64,000 nucleotides of DNA from Stanieria cyanosphaera PCC 7437 (GCF_000317575.1 NC_019748.1:3430501-3494500), one strand, 5' to 3'; counted from the stretch's first letter, positions 18,824 to 27,906 are shown. Made by a program: numbers and translations. The notes: generated by a model from the sequence alone, not told the origin.

Positions 18824-18838
18824 GAATACCTCCTTAGA

Positions 18839-18856
18839 ACTCCTCTGATGAGGAGT
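18839..18856 (-). promoter_or_regulatory. Leader hairpin just upstream of the sbtA ribosome site
   Basis: ACTCCTCATCAGAGGAGT (minus-strand reading) forms a 7-bp stem with a 4-base loop directly before the sbtA Shine-Dalgarno AAGGAGG. The ACTCCTC arm could pair either with its local partner or with the ribosome site, so an effect on translation is possible but unproven. Confidence 0.4.
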
Positions 18857-18921
18857 ATAGTAATTTTAAATATTATTGATTTAATTTTTTTTCCATTAGC
18901 TAGGCAAAAGCTGACCAATAG

Positions 18922-19221
18922 TTAATCTATTCCGAAGGGGAATGAACTAAACGAACTATCAGACTCAGGGTATAAGCCTTCTAGATATCTAGTTTCAGAA
19001 TTTGGCGCGAGGCTGGTTAAATGCTCGGTATTCCTTGAGAGACTATGGGACGCGCTATAGAGTGCATACCATACAATAGCCACTAGAAGACCCACCCCAG
19101 TACCCCAACAGAACGCCCAAATATGGGAAGGCTCTAGAGTAAAACGCAGGTGGCGATCGCTATCGTAAAAATGGACAGCCCACCCTTCGTCTGTAGATGG
19201 TTTCGCCTTTGTTTTATTCAT
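18922..19221 (-). CDS. Single-span membrane protein of unknown function, 99 aa
   Basis: I do not recognise a family. The N-terminal 30 residues are polar (STDEGWAVHFYDSDRHLRF), one membrane helix follows (IWAFCWGTGVGLLVAIVWYALY, about 33-54), and the C-terminal tail is Ser/Glu-rich. Its ATG overlaps the stop of the preceding cmpA-like fragment as ATGA, suggesting translational coupling. It lies 98 bases upstream of sbtA on the same strand, so it may belong to the Ci-uptake unit (inferred from position only). Confidence 0.55.
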   Translation of the reverse strand: MNKTKAKPSTDEGWAVHFYDSDRHLRFTLEPSHIWAFCWGTGVGLLVAIVWYALYSASHSLSRNTEHLTSLAPNSETRYLEGLYPESDSSFSSFPFGID

Positions 19222-19427
19222 GATGGTGTTGCTGTATTTTTAAAATAAATAGATTTAAATCTACCAGTTTCAGGCATCTGTTCGGGACTAATATCAGCTG
19301 TTTCTACTTGTTCTGTAGTTGCTTGACTCCCAGGTTCGGGAGGATTCCCACCAGCTTTGAGAAATATAGTACTGGCAGCGGATACATCTACCGTATGTAA
19401 AAATTTTCTTCGGGAAAATTGGTTCAT
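19218..19427 (-). pseudogene. N-terminal remnant of a CmpA/NrtA-type substrate-binding protein
   Basis: The frame starts MNQFSRRKFLHTVDVSAASTI, a twin-arginine-like signal, and continues with NPPEPG and DISPEQMPET, which resembles the leader and first mature residues of CmpA, the bicarbonate-binding protein of the CmpABCD transporter. It then diverges (GRFKSIYFKN) and stops at 69 codons, so the ligand-binding domain is missing. The expected lipobox Cys is replaced by Gly (LKAGGNPP). NrtA, the nitrate-binding relative, is the alternative source. Confidence 0.7.
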
Positions 19428-19734
19428 AAAATCTCCTAGCAGCTACACTTAAATATTTTTGGACTGCCTCATAAAGTTAAATTGCAAGGGAAAATCGAAT
19501 GCTACGAACGACTTCTCACTGTATTCATAGAATTAAACAAATCAAACAAATAAAATCATTGATTTGTATCTATGCATAATATAATACACTGAAAGTCTAA
19601 AAAAAATCTAAACAGATTAATTACAATTATCGATTTTTAGCTTTAAAATTTTTTATCAATATTTTGAAAGTATTGACAGTAGTTAGTAAAGAAAACTAAA
19701 ACTTTGTCTGTTTCAATCTATTAAAGCTCTATTG
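19428..19734. other. AT-rich gap
   Basis: No gene is visible. The sequence is strongly AT-rich and separates the Ci genes from the ABC-exporter remnant. Confidence 0.4.
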
Positions 19735-20373
19735 CTAGAGAACTTTAATCAAAGCTAGGGTAAAGCGATCGCCATATTCCATAACTTTCCCTAGTTCTAA
19801 AATCAAAATTCGATCTGCTCGTTGTATGGTTTTGAGGCGGTGAGCGATAATAATTGCAGTACGATGTTTGAGTAATTGCTCGATCACCCGTTCAATTAAT
19901 ACTTCCGTTGTCGGATCGAGTCGGGAAGATGCTTCATCCAGAATTACCAAACCAGGATTTTTGAGAAATACACGGGCAAAGGCTAGCAGTTGAGCCTGTC
20001 CCGCAGAAAGCCCACTACTATCGGAATTGAGGAGAGTATCTAAACCTTGTGGAAGCGATCGCAACCACCCTGTAAGTCCTAATAACTATAGCGTCGATAA
20101 AATCTTTGCATCGTCAATAGTAGAATCAAAAGTTGAAATAATTCGCGGATACGGTAGATACTAGCTTCAATTTGCTGAAGTTGTTCCAATTCTTCGCAAA
20201 TGCGCTCGATGGGTTGACTGAGTAGATTAGTGTAGTAAAAGATCAGATAGGCAGTGCCAATAGTAATCCTTGACGTTGCCAGAGATAAGCAGCAAGGGCA
20301 AGAGCGATCGCATTACCAATAGTAAACAGTCCTACACTACCAGACCAGAGTAAGGTACTGGTAAAACGAGCCT
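19735..20373 (-). pseudogene. Broken ABC exporter (permease-ATPase) gene
   Basis: The upstream part (about 20373-20100) encodes exporter membrane-domain pieces in shifting frames (LLWSGSVGLFTIGNAIALAL, then SQPIERICEELEQLQQIEASI). The downstream part (20064-19735) encodes the end of the nucleotide-binding domain: the signature LSAGQ, Walker B with LVILDEASSRLDP and the H-loop AIIIAHRLKTI. Walker A and the Q-loop are gone, and frames are broken around 20065-20240. It is fused at its 5' side to a TnpB start. Confidence 0.8.
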
Positions 20374-20485
20374 GATGATAGAGATGAAGACATTTATTTC
20401 TAATGAACTGTCCTATACGGATAGCTTCATTTATAGCTTTGGACTGTTGTTGATTGGCTTTGACTTTAAATTCGTAAACTAACAA
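20374..20485 (-). pseudogene. tnpB: TnpB N-terminal fragment
   Basis: The frame reads LVYEFKVKANQQQSKAINEA and IRIGQFIRNKCLHLY, the conserved N-terminus of TnpB proteins of IS200/IS605/IS1341 elements. After about 37 codons it runs in frame into ABC-exporter membrane sequence. It is in the same orientation as the TnpB C-terminal fragment at 16365-16664. Confidence 0.75.
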
Positions 20486-20704
20486 CTGGTTCGACCTTTG
20501 ATCAAAGTGTTAATATCTACAATACTCTTAACCGTCATAAACAAAATTGTCCTGATTCATGAGGGGCTGTGGGCTGAATTAGTTTCAACCCGATAGCAAC
20601 GCCCCGTCCCTTCAGCTGAGGTCTTCTCAGGACGTAAAGATAAAGCTCCTAAAACTCCTCTGCTTCTTTTCCCCTTGTCCCAACTAAATTAAATTCAATT
20701 GGTA
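20486..20704. other. Possible IS end downstream of psb32
   Basis: The stretch around 20575-20640 has AGTTTCAACCCGATAG and CCCCGTCCCTTCAGCTGAGG, which look like IS200/IS605-type end sequence, beside the TnpB N-terminal fragment. The exact boundary cannot be set from sequence alone. Confidence 0.35.
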
Positions 20705-21430
20705 TTAATTACCAGGAAAACCCACGTACCAAAAATAGGTAACCATAGGAATTACGGTAGCTAAAAGTAATAAAACTACAACCCAAACAGTAGCACTACC
20801 AGCATCGGTATCTTCTGCTTTAGTAAAAGTTCCTTCTACTTGAATCTCTTCGGTAATGGCAGGTGGACCGGGATCAGGTTTGCCAGATAATAAAGCAACA
20901 AGGCGATCGCTTGCATCGAGTAGAGCTTGATTATATTTATCACCTTTTCTAAGATTGTAACCAATCGTTTCATTAATTACGCTTTGAGCAATTTCTGGAC
21001 TGACTAATTGTTGTGCTTTTGACCCTGTACGCAGAGCAACATTATTAGTTAAAGTATCCATTACCAAAAGAGTTTGATTTGCTTGTGCTTCAGAAGTGGA
21101 ATACCAAGTTGAAAATAGTTGATCTGCTAGAGTGTCAATCGTTTCGCCATAATCTAAACGACGAATTGCTACCATTCTCAATTCTTGACCAGTTTGTTTA
21201 GCTAATTGTTGAAAATTGTTGCTTAGTTTCCCTTGAGTAGCTAGACTAATTTCATCTGCTTGATCTACCATCCAAACATCTTCAGTATTAGGACTGGGTA
21301 AATCGTAAACTCCTGTGGCTAAAACAGGTGTAGCACAAACAAAAATAGCAAACAGAATTGATAAGATTGGTACGATCCAATTAGCTAGGGATAAAAGATT
21401 ATGTGAGTATTTATTAGAGTAGGATTTCAT
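20705..21430 (-). CDS. psb32: TPM-domain protein, photosystem II repair factor Psb32 type
   Basis: A 241-residue thylakoid or plasma membrane protein. The N-terminal hydrophobic signal (IVPILSILFAIFVCATPVLATG) leads into a TPM (TLP18.3/Psb32/MOLO-1) domain at about residues 45-185 (WMVDQADEISLATQGKL, ELRMVAIRRLDYGETID, TLLVMDTLTNNVALRTG). A C-terminal membrane helix follows (ATVWVVVLLLLATVIPMVTYFW). This is the layout of Psb32, which protects PSII and speeds D1 repair after photodamage. I chose the ATG at 21430. An in-frame TTG lies 30 bases further upstream. Confidence 0.85.
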   Translation of the reverse strand: MKSYSNKYSHNLLSLANWIVPILSILFAIFVCATPVLATGVYDLPSPNTEDVWMVDQADEISLATQGKLSNNFQQLAKQTGQELRMVAIRRLDYGETIDTLADQLFSTWYSTSEAQANQTLLVMDTLTNNVALRTGSKAQQLVSPEIAQSVINETIGYNLRKGDKYNQALLDASDRLVALLSGKPDPGPPAITEEIQVEGTFTKAEDTDAGSATVWVVVLLLLATVIPMVTYFWYVGFPGN

Positions 21431-21809
21431 GTTGAATGCTATGTAGCTCGTTAATCTCAAATTTTAACAGTACTTTTAATTGTTATTGATCAGAAGTAAA
21501 TAGTAGCAGCCAGATTAAATTTTTACACCCATTAACAGTTGCCAGTTACCAGTTAGGAAAAATTAATGCCTATCTTTTGAGGGATGAACGAGCAAAATAT
21601 TTGCGTTCCAATGAACTTAAGTAGATAACCATCTTAATTAATCATTCTCCAAATTGTGAGAATGTAGTTTAAACAGTCTGACGTGAAAGTAACTTAATCA
21701 GAACATAGTAACTACTTTCATTCCTGGTGGTGAAATTTTTTTATTGTTGAGTGAAATCAAATCATTTTAATTATTGAGCAAAGATTTAAATTAATTAGAG
21801 AAAAAAGCA

Positions 21810-22409
21810 ATGTTGAGTAGTATTACTTGGGAAATTCGTTGGTTTCAGGAGGGTCAAATTCCTAGTGAAGTAGAACACTGGTTTAAGGAGGATTGTCTTG
21901 GTAATCTTGATTCCTCCCCAGAGACAAGAATTGATCGCTATCTTTTTTTACCAGAGTATAAAACTGTTAATCTAAAATTACGCGAAGAAAATCTTGAACT
22001 TAAAACACTTCAAGCGCAACTAGAGGAAAGACAATTTGCTCAAGGGTGTTGGCACGGTAAAATCGAACAATGGACTAAATGGGTTTATCGGGATCTAACT
22101 CAACAAAAAATTATCCCAATTCAAGTTGCTCGTCAAAGACCTTGGCTTTCTATCTATAAAAAACGACAACAACGCTATTATAAAAATATTTCTGCTGAAA
22201 TTACTCAACTTTGCTTTGGTAATTCTCTCTGGTGGAGTCTGGCTTTTGAAATGGCAAATATAGAAAGTCAGCAATATTCCGATTTTTGTGAAGGGGTTGA
22301 ATTATTTAGTCAATTTTATCCAGGGTCTTGTCTATCAAGGGAGCAATCTTACTCTTATCCTTATTGGTTATCACAATTAGACAGTCAAACTACACTTTGC
22401 CAGACTTAA
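21810..22409 (+). CDS. Conserved-looking cyanobacterial protein, 199 aa, unknown
   Basis: I do not recognise the family. The protein starts MLSSITWEIRWFQEGQIPSE, contains many Trp and Gln residues and a central basic helix (YKKRQQRYYKNISAEI), and has no signal peptide or membrane segment. The pattern of an initial WEIRWF beta strand, 'RIDRYLFLPEY' and later 'VARQRPWLSIYKKR' suggests a beta-rich binding domain, perhaps CYTH-like, but this is a weak impression. It is monocistronic with an AAAAAAGCA leader before the ATG. Confidence 0.6.
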   Translation: MLSSITWEIRWFQEGQIPSEVEHWFKEDCLGNLDSSPETRIDRYLFLPEYKTVNLKLREENLELKTLQAQLEERQFAQGCWHGKIEQWTKWVYRDLTQQKIIPIQVARQRPWLSIYKKRQQRYYKNISAEITQLCFGNSLWWSLAFEMANIESQQYSDFCEGVELFSQFYPGSCLSREQSYSYPYWLSQLDSQTTLCQT

Positions 22410-22458
22410 CTAACTTTACTTTAAAAATTTACTAATCTTTAATTTTGGATAGATTCTC

Positions 22459-22665
22459 ATGATTAACTACCAATTCGATCAACCCAATTCTATAGAAACA
22501 CCAATTCCTACCCCAGAACCCCAACCAACACCAGCACCAATTCCTCAACCAGTACCTACCCCAGAACCTCAACCAGTACCTACACCAATTCCTCAACCAG
22601 TACCTACCCCAGAACCCCAACCTGTACCTACACCAATTCCTCAAACAATTCCTGAACCCAAATAA
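22459..22665 (+). CDS. Short Pro/Gln/Thr-repeat open frame, 68 aa
   Basis: After [15 protein letters not shown] the frame is built of repeats of the type [17 protein letters not shown]. The ATG lacks a clear ribosome site (TTGGATAG upstream), so expression is uncertain. The composition resembles the Pro-rich spacer of the TonB-like protein encoded 1.2 kb away on the other strand. It could be a relic of such a spacer or a real small periplasmic-linker protein. Confidence 0.35.
   Translation: MINYQFDQPNSIETPIPTPEPQPTPAPIPQPVPTPEPQPVPTPIPQPVPTPEPQPVPTPIPQTIPEPK
22500..22660 (+). repeat. Tandem CCAGTACCTACCCCAGAAC-type repeats
   Basis: Imperfect direct repeats, about 42-48 bases per period, alternate between CCAGTACCTACCCCAGAAC and CCTACACCAATTCCTCAA. 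They encode the [16 protein letters not shown] units. Confidence 0.7.
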
Positions 22666-22829
22666 TCAAATTGGAAAATCAGAATTTCAGTATTAAGGTG
22701 CGTTATATGAAATACTTTAAAGTTGGCTGAGTAATGAAAAGTAGAGGAAGTAGAAGAAGTAAAAGTATTAATTTGTAGCGTTCATTTTTGGATTTCAGAT
22801 TAGAAAAAAAATGATGCTTAAAAAATCTA

Positions 22830-23741
22830 TCACTCTTGATACTCGTTATTGACCCAACTTCCTTCTACTTTAGTGCCATCAGCAAAAGTGTAAGAACCGC
22901 TTCCATGTTTTTGACCGTTTTTAAATTGTCCTTGATAAGTATCGCCACTGGAATAATCACAAACAGCTTCCCCATTTAACTGTCCTTGACTAAATTCACC
23001 CTCACAGCGATCGCCATTGGCAAAAATATAAGTTCCCGTGCCATTATATTTGCCGTCACTAAATTGCCCTTCGTAACGATTACCATTTTTTTCTACAAAA
23101 ACCCCAGTACCCGCAAATTCTCCCTGACTAAATTGTCCTTGATAGCGATCGCCATTAGCAAAAGTATAGATTCCTTTTCCTTCAGGTTTACCATTAACCA
23201 GTTCTCCTTGATAGCTGTTCCCATTCTTATAAGTGCATTTTCCTTGACCATTTAGTTGAGCATTGCTGACTATTCCCGAACAACTATCTCCGTTGCCATA
23301 GACAAAAGTACCTTCACCACTGGGTTCACCGTTACTAAAAGTTCCTTGATAACGTCCCCCGTCAGCAGTAATAAAAACTCCTTTGCCGTTTGCTTGACCG
23401 TTGTTAAACTCTCCTTCATAGCGATCGCCATTGGCATAAACTCTTACCCCTTGACCGCTAAACTGGTTATTATTAAACCCTCCTTGATAACGACCACCAT
23501 CGGCAAAAAGATAAACTCCTTGACCTTGTTTTTTGCCGTTAACGAAATCACCTTCATAGCGATCGCCATTACCATAAGTACAAGTTACCTTACCATTGAG
23601 ATTACCCTCACTTATTTTCCCTTGGCACTTACCGCCATCAGGTAGTGGAACTACTTCTGCTAAGGTTGTAGAATTACCAGCTAATCCCAAAGTAGAAGTC
23701 AAAGCAAAAATAATTGTTAATTTACTGATAAATTTATTCAT
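22830..23741 (-). CDS. Exported MORN-repeat protein
   Basis: A 303-residue protein with a signal peptide (FISKLTIIFALTSTLGLAGN, cleavage near TTLAEV) followed by about 11 MORN repeats of 23 residues (YEGDFVNGKKQGQGVYLFADG, with YxGxFxxGxxxGxG spacing). MORN repeats form extended beta sheets and often mediate membrane or protein contacts. Some repeats replace Tyr by Cys (GDSCSG, GDRCEG), so disulfides are possible. It shares a strand with the TonB-like gene 118 bases upstream, but repeat-rich DNA separates them. Confidence 0.88.
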   Translation of the reverse strand: MNKFISKLTIIFALTSTLGLAGNSTTLAEVVPLPDGGKCQGKISEGNLNGKVTCTYGNGDRYEGDFVNGKKQGQGVYLFADGGRYQGGFNNNQFSGQGVRVYANGDRYEGEFNNGQANGKGVFITADGGRYQGTFSNGEPSGEGTFVYGNGDSCSGIVSNAQLNGQGKCTYKNGNSYQGELVNGKPEGKGIYTFANGDRYQGQFSQGEFAGTGVFVEKNGNRYEGQFSDGKYNGTGTYIFANGDRCEGEFSQGQLNGEAVCDYSSGDTYQGQFKNGQKHGSGSYTFADGTKVEGSWVNNEYQE

Positions 23742-23754
23742 ATGACCTACAAAT

Positions 23755-23855
23755 TGATTGATAAGTGGTAACTGTTGATGGTTGATTGTTAATTGTTATT
23801 AGTAAAGTAAAAAGTAAAAAACTGATAACTGATAACTGGTCACTGATAACTGTTT
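23755..23855. repeat. Cluster of degenerate heptamer repeats
   Basis: Stretches of AACTGATAACTGATAACTGG type plus GTAACTGTTGATGGTTGATTG and AAAGTAAAAAGTAAAA. They separate the MORN and TonB-like genes and are related to those near 13190, 21535, 54480 and 59180. Confidence 0.65.
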
Positions 23856-23859
23856 ACTC

Positions 23860-24969
23860 CTATTGCTGTTGGTGTCGTTCGATCCGGTCCCGAAACTTAC
23901 GTAACATTTCGTCTTCCCGTTCGGTTTCTGAAGTGGTTGGTTGCTGTTGTTGCTGTTGGACTTGAGGCGGTTTTTCTATTTCTGTTTGTTGTTGTTGTTC
24001 TAACTGTTGCTGACGCATTCTTGATTGTCTTTCTTGTTCAAGTTGTTCTTGACGTGCTTGCCTTTCTTGCTCTAATTGTTGTTGACGAGCTTCCTCTTGT
24101 TCTCGACGTTCTTCAGCAAGTCTTTCTCTTTCTAATTCTTGTTGACGTGCTTGACGGTCAAAATCAGACCCTGCAACAGTAAAGTTAATATTTACTTTAA
24201 CTGAAGCATTACTACCATTAGAGGGAGAACTAAATTTCATTTGTCTTGCTGCTAAAAGAGCTTGACGATTTAGCTCGCTATTGCTATTTGCCGTATCTAT
24301 AACAGCACTAGTAACATTTCCTTCAGCATCAATGTTTAGTTTTATTCCTGCACTACCTTCGATTCCATTTAACGCTGAGGGATATTCTGGTTCACAATTA
24401 CTAACGCAAGTAATTTTTTCATCGGTACTGGGTTCAGGACGAGGAGGCGCACTACTATTTGCTGCCACTGCTCCTGGAATACCTATACCACTGCCTGAGT
24501 CAGATGAACCAGAGTTTGTACTATTTCCTGCTATAAAATTCCTACTTAACGAAGAAGTTGAGGAAGTATCTTCTATAGCTCCAGAAATGACTGGTTGCGA
24601 TGGTGCTGGGGTGGGAGATGTTAAAACTCTTTTAGTCGCAGGTTGGGGTTTTGGTGGAGTTGGTTGAGGTTTGACTGGTTCTGGTTGTTTAACAGCAGGT
24701 GGTGGAGTTGGTTGAGGTTTGACCGGCTCTGGTTTGGGAATTGGTTTTGGTTCTATTTTAGTTTCTGGTGGCTTAGGTTTGGGTTTTTCTACAACAATTA
24801 AATCTACAGGTTTTTCTTTTGCTTTGGGTGGTTCAACCGACCAATTGGGCAAGGTTAATGCTAACAACCCATGAAATAATACTGAACCTGCAAAACCAAC
24901 CGTTAACAATTTTTTAAGTTGCCGTTGTTCTTGCTGACGTTTTTGGAAACAAAAGTTAGAAGTAGACAT
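23860..24969 (-). CDS. TonB-family energy transducer with C-terminal coiled-coil extension
   Basis: A 369-residue protein with the TonB layout. The N-terminal membrane helix is FAGSVLFHGLLALTLPNW (about 30-47, with the His typical of TonB anchors). A Pro/Lys/Glu spacer follows (KPKPKPPETKIEPKPIPKPE, residues 60-115), then a Ser/Asn-rich linker and a TonB C-terminal domain (about 190-270, CEPEYPSALNGIEGSAGIKL...). Unusually, about 95 further residues rich in Gln, Glu and Arg follow (ERERLAEERREQEEARQQQL), predicted to form a long coiled coil. TonB proteins normally end soon after the C-terminal domain. ExbB/ExbD at 11.9-13.2 kb are the likely partners. Confidence 0.85.
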   Translation of the reverse strand: MSTSNFCFQKRQQEQRQLKKLLTVGFAGSVLFHGLLALTLPNWSVEPPKAKEKPVDLIVVEKPKPKPPETKIEPKPIPKPEPVKPQPTPPPAVKQPEPVKPQPTPPKPQPATKRVLTSPTPAPSQPVISGAIEDTSSTSSLSRNFIAGNSTNSGSSDSGSGIGIPGAVAANSSAPPRPEPSTDEKITCVSNCEPEYPSALNGIEGSAGIKLNIDAEGNVTSAVIDTANSNSELNRQALLAARQMKFSSPSNGSNASVKVNINFTVAGSDFDRQARQQELERERLAEERREQEEARQQQLEQERQARQEQLEQERQSRMRQQQLEQQQQTEIEKPPQVQQQQQQPTTSETEREDEMLRKFRDRIERHQQQ

Positions 24970-25391
24970 TTAAAGTCCTTTTGCTACTCAGATACTGTTT
25001 AAGATGCGATTACGAAGTAACAGCAAAGCGTTCAGGCTGACGCGGACACGAAGTATGCACTGAAAGCGACCGCGTTAGTTTTGATTAAATCGCAGTTTAG
25101 CTTTAATAGTTGACAATTTTTTTTATTAATTTTAAAAAATAGTTATGCATAATTAGCCCTATTTTGCTAATTAGTGGCATTAGTTGGATATTACCATAAA
25201 CTAAATATTTTCAGCAAGCCGACGAGCTTAACTCAAAATTTAAATATTTCTTAGATTAGATGCAAATAAATAGCAACAAGCTGTTGTAAAATACCTTAAA
25301 ACTAGAACAGGTGAAGATTACCAATTTGCGACAGATACCCGGAGCGAGAATCGCGATCGCTGTAACCGAAAAATAAATCAATAATTGAGCT
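24970..25391. other. Gap between tonB-like gene and ftsH terminator
   Basis: About 420 bases with no convincing gene. A G+C-richer patch at 25020-25080 (AGCGTTCAGGCTGACGCGG) stands out in otherwise AT-rich DNA. Confidence 0.4.
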
Positions 25392-25422
25392 AAAAAAAAG
25401 GGATGAATTTATTTTCATCCCC
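25392..25422 (-). terminator. Rho-independent terminator of ftsH
   Basis: The arms GGGATGAA (25400-25407) and TTCATCCC (25414-25421) flank a 6-base loop. In the minus-strand reading the stem is followed by a run of eight T, directly after the ftsH stop at 25449. Confidence 0.9.
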
Positions 25423-25448
25423 TAAATTATTTACTAAAAAATCAAGAA

Positions 25449-27338
25449 TTATAACTGAGGAACAAACTGCTCTTTTTCAGGTACTTCAGTGTACTCAGCT
25501 ACGATTTGACGAAACTCTTCTCCGTCGATAGTTTCTTTTTCAATCAACAAATCAACTAAACGATCAATAACTTCACGATTTTCTCGAATAATTTTACGAG
25601 CTAAATTGTGACCGTGTTCGCTAATCTGACGTACTTGATCGTCAATGCGAGAAGCAACTTCTTCGGAATATTCGGCACGGGACATTAAACCTGCACCGAG
25701 GAATACTTCTCCACCTTGACCTTCTAAAGAAACAGGTCCTAAATCACTCATTCCAAAACGAGTGACCATTTGTCTTGCCATTTCTGTGACTTGTTGTAAA
25801 TCACCACCTGCACCAGTGGTAACTTCGTCATAACCAAAAATCTCTTCCTCAGCAGCACGACCACCCATTGCACCAGCAATTCTTGCCATCAACTGGGATT
25901 TGGTGATTAAACCTTGGTCTTCATTTGGAGTAAACCAAGTTAAACCCTGTGCTTGTCCTCGTGGAATTAGGGTAACTTTTTGTACGGGGTCGTGGTCTTT
26001 AATCAAAGTACCAACGATCGCATGACCTACTTCATGATAAGCAATCAATCGCTTACTCTTGCCATCTACTAAAGGAGTTCCTTCCATACCAGCGACAACG
26101 CGGTCAACCGCATCATCAATTTCTGCCATAGTGATCGCTTCTTTTCTTCTTCTAGCAGTAAGAATCGCTGCTTCATTGAGAAGGTTAGCTAAATCTGCAC
26201 CAGAAAAACCAGGAGTACGGCGAGCGATCGCATCTAAAGAAATTTCAGGAGCTAATTTTTTATTGCGAGAATGAACTTCTAAAATTTCTAAACGACCTTT
26301 AATATCAGGATTGTCGACAATTACCTGACGGTCAAAACGACCAGGACGCATTAAGGCAGAGTCAAGTACATCAGGACGGTTAGTAGCAGCAATAATGATG
26401 ATCCCGGTATTGCCTTCAAAACCATCCATTTCAGTTAGTAATTGATTAAGAGTTTGTTCTCTCTCGTCGTTACCACCACCAATACCTGCACCTCTTTGAC
26501 GACCGACGGCATCAATTTCATCGATAAAGATTAAACAAGGTGCATTGTCTTTTGCTTTCTTAAATAAATCGCGGACGCGAGATGCACCGACACCCACAAA
26601 CATCTCGACAAATTCCGAACCCGAGATACTAAAGAAAGGAACTCCAGCTTCTCCTGCGATCGCTTTGGCTAACAGAGTTTTACCTGTTCCTGGAGGGCCA
26701 ACTAATAAAACTCCTTTAGGAATCCTTGCACCTACGGCGGTAAATCTTTCTGGTTGTTTTAGGAAAGTGACAACCTCTTGTAATTCTTCTTTGGCTTCAT
26801 CAATTCCCGCTACATCATCAAACATTACTCCTGTTTTGGCTTCCATTTGGAAACGAGCGCGAGATTTACCAAAATTCATCGCTTGACCTGGGCCACCAGG
26901 AATATTGCTGGAACGACGGAATAGAAAGAATAAAGCAGCAATTAATAAAATTGGAAAAACTAAGTTACCCAATAAGCCCCAAATAGCACCATCATTATTG
27001 ACAGGATGGTAATCAAAACTAATGTTTGCTTCTCTTAACTTACTAATTAATTCAGGAGAATTTCCTGGTAAGTCTACTCGCAGTTTCAGCAAACGATTAT
27101 CTAGTTCGGGATCGATCGCTTGAACAATCGCAGTTCTGCCATTTTCGTATAATTCGACACTCGTTACCTTGTCAGCATTCAGATACTCTAAAAAACGACC
27201 GTAAGTCATGCGAGTATTAGCTGTATTCCCGCCTAAACTTTCTGTAGCTGGTGCAAATGTTCCCTGCCACAAAAAGAAGCCTACCACTAACAAGGGTAAG
27301 GTCCAAAGTAAAAGTATTCTCCAAGAAAATTTTTTCAT
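25449..27338 (-). CDS. ftsH: ATP-dependent zinc metalloprotease FtsH (FtsH2-type)
   Basis: A 629-residue membrane AAA+ protease that degrades damaged D1 and other membrane proteins. The N-terminal membrane helix ([17 protein letters not shown]) precedes a lumenal domain and a second helix ([17 protein letters not shown]). The AAA module has Walker A GPPGTGKT and Walker [12 protein letters not shown], the SRH contains [17 protein letters not shown], and the zinc site is HEVGH with a distant Asp. The sequence closely follows the cyanobacterial FtsH2 class ([16 protein letters not shown]; ending in KEQFVPQL). FtsH2 partners FtsH3 in PSII repair hexamers in Synechocystis. This gene may do the same (inferred). 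Confidence 0.96.
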   Translation of the reverse strand: MKKFSWRILLLWTLPLLVVGFFLWQGTFAPATESLGGNTANTRMTYGRFLEYLNADKVTSVELYENGRTAIVQAIDPELDNRLLKLRVDLPGNSPELISKLREANISFDYHPVNNDGAIWGLLGNLVFPILLIAALFFLFRRSSNIPGGPGQAMNFGKSRARFQMEAKTGVMFDDVAGIDEAKEELQEVVTFLKQPERFTAVGARIPKGVLLVGPPGTGKTLLAKAIAGEAGVPFFSISGSEFVEMFVGVGASRVRDLFKKAKDNAPCLIFIDEIDAVGRQRGAGIGGGNDEREQTLNQLLTEMDGFEGNTGIIIIAATNRPDVLDSALMRPGRFDRQVIVDNPDIKGRLEILEVHSRNKKLAPEISLDAIARRTPGFSGADLANLLNEAAILTARRRKEAITMAEIDDAVDRVVAGMEGTPLVDGKSKRLIAYHEVGHAIVGTLIKDHDPVQKVTLIPRGQAQGLTWFTPNEDQGLITKSQLMARIAGAMGGRAAEEEIFGYDEVTTGAGGDLQQVTEMARQMVTRFGMSDLGPVSLEGQGGEVFLGAGLMSRAEYSEEVASRIDDQVRQISEHGHNLARKIIRENREVIDRLVDLLIEKETIDGEEFRQIVAEYTEVPEKEQFVPQL

Positions 27339-27651
27339 AGGCTCCAGTTTAGTTTTAATTAATTTCTTATTAATGCTTTTTTTTGTTTTAGCTATACATT
27401 TAGTCTGAAAAATGCACTTAATTTATTTTTTGTCAAGTTATTTTTATCTTTAGGTAGATTGAGCTTAATTAAATTTAACGTAATTCTCATCTAACAATCA
27501 ACCCAATTTCAGAAAGGATGCCAAATTTCATCGCTACACCGTCGCTTTTAGCTTAAGGGTTGGCAATAACTGCATCTGTGCATTGAACAACTATGCGCCA
27601 TCAATGAGCATACATTCAGAAAGCGTCTGCCTTTTCTTTAAGGTTAAAATT
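27339..27651. other. Upstream region of ftsH
   Basis: About 310 bases. The part near 27350-27480 is AT-rich and probably holds the ftsH promoter. No gene is seen. Confidence 0.4.
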
Positions 27652-27906
27652 CTAATTTAATTTTATGAACTCAAGATGTTCACACCTAATCCGTTCAGAA
27701 AGAATAGCACTAGAAAAGCTATTGGTATAAATTTCTAATTCTGCTTCGGCAGGTGCTTCAAATAATAAACGTTGCTTTGGAAAAATTACTCTCTCAAGAT
27801 ACCAGTCGGCAACATTAGAAATTCGACCTATTTGTACTTGGTCGCTATGGTTGATGTAACAACAAAAAATTTTTTTGGAGCAGTTAGGCGGACAGGGGCA
27901 AAACAT
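27652..27906 (-). CDS. DUF1830 family protein
   Basis: An 84-residue cyanobacterial protein. The family pattern CCYINHSDQVQIGRISNVADW, then WYLERVIFPKQRLLFEAP, AEAELEIYTN and SAILSERIRCEHL is present. DUF1830 proteins are small, soluble and of unknown function. The N-terminal CPCPPNC is Cys-rich. It lies on the opposite strand to the omega-RNA-like element that begins about 30 bases beyond its start. Confidence 0.85.
   Translation of the reverse strand: MFCPCPPNCSKKIFCCYINHSDQVQIGRISNVADWYLERVIFPKQRLLFEAPAEAELEIYTNSFSSAILSERIRCEHLEFIKLN

Noticed and set aside
22500-22660. Possible CRISPR-like array of short repeats
   Set aside because: The repeats are directly adjacent, encode Pro-rich codons and have no unique spacers, so they are a coding or linker repeat and not CRISPR.
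23256-23645. Plus-strand open frame of 129 codons opposite the MORN gene
   Set aside because: Periodic repeats of the MORN gene create long antisense frames; its hydrophobic, Ile/Thr-rich composition is what antisense of Gly/Asn/Tyr repeats gives.
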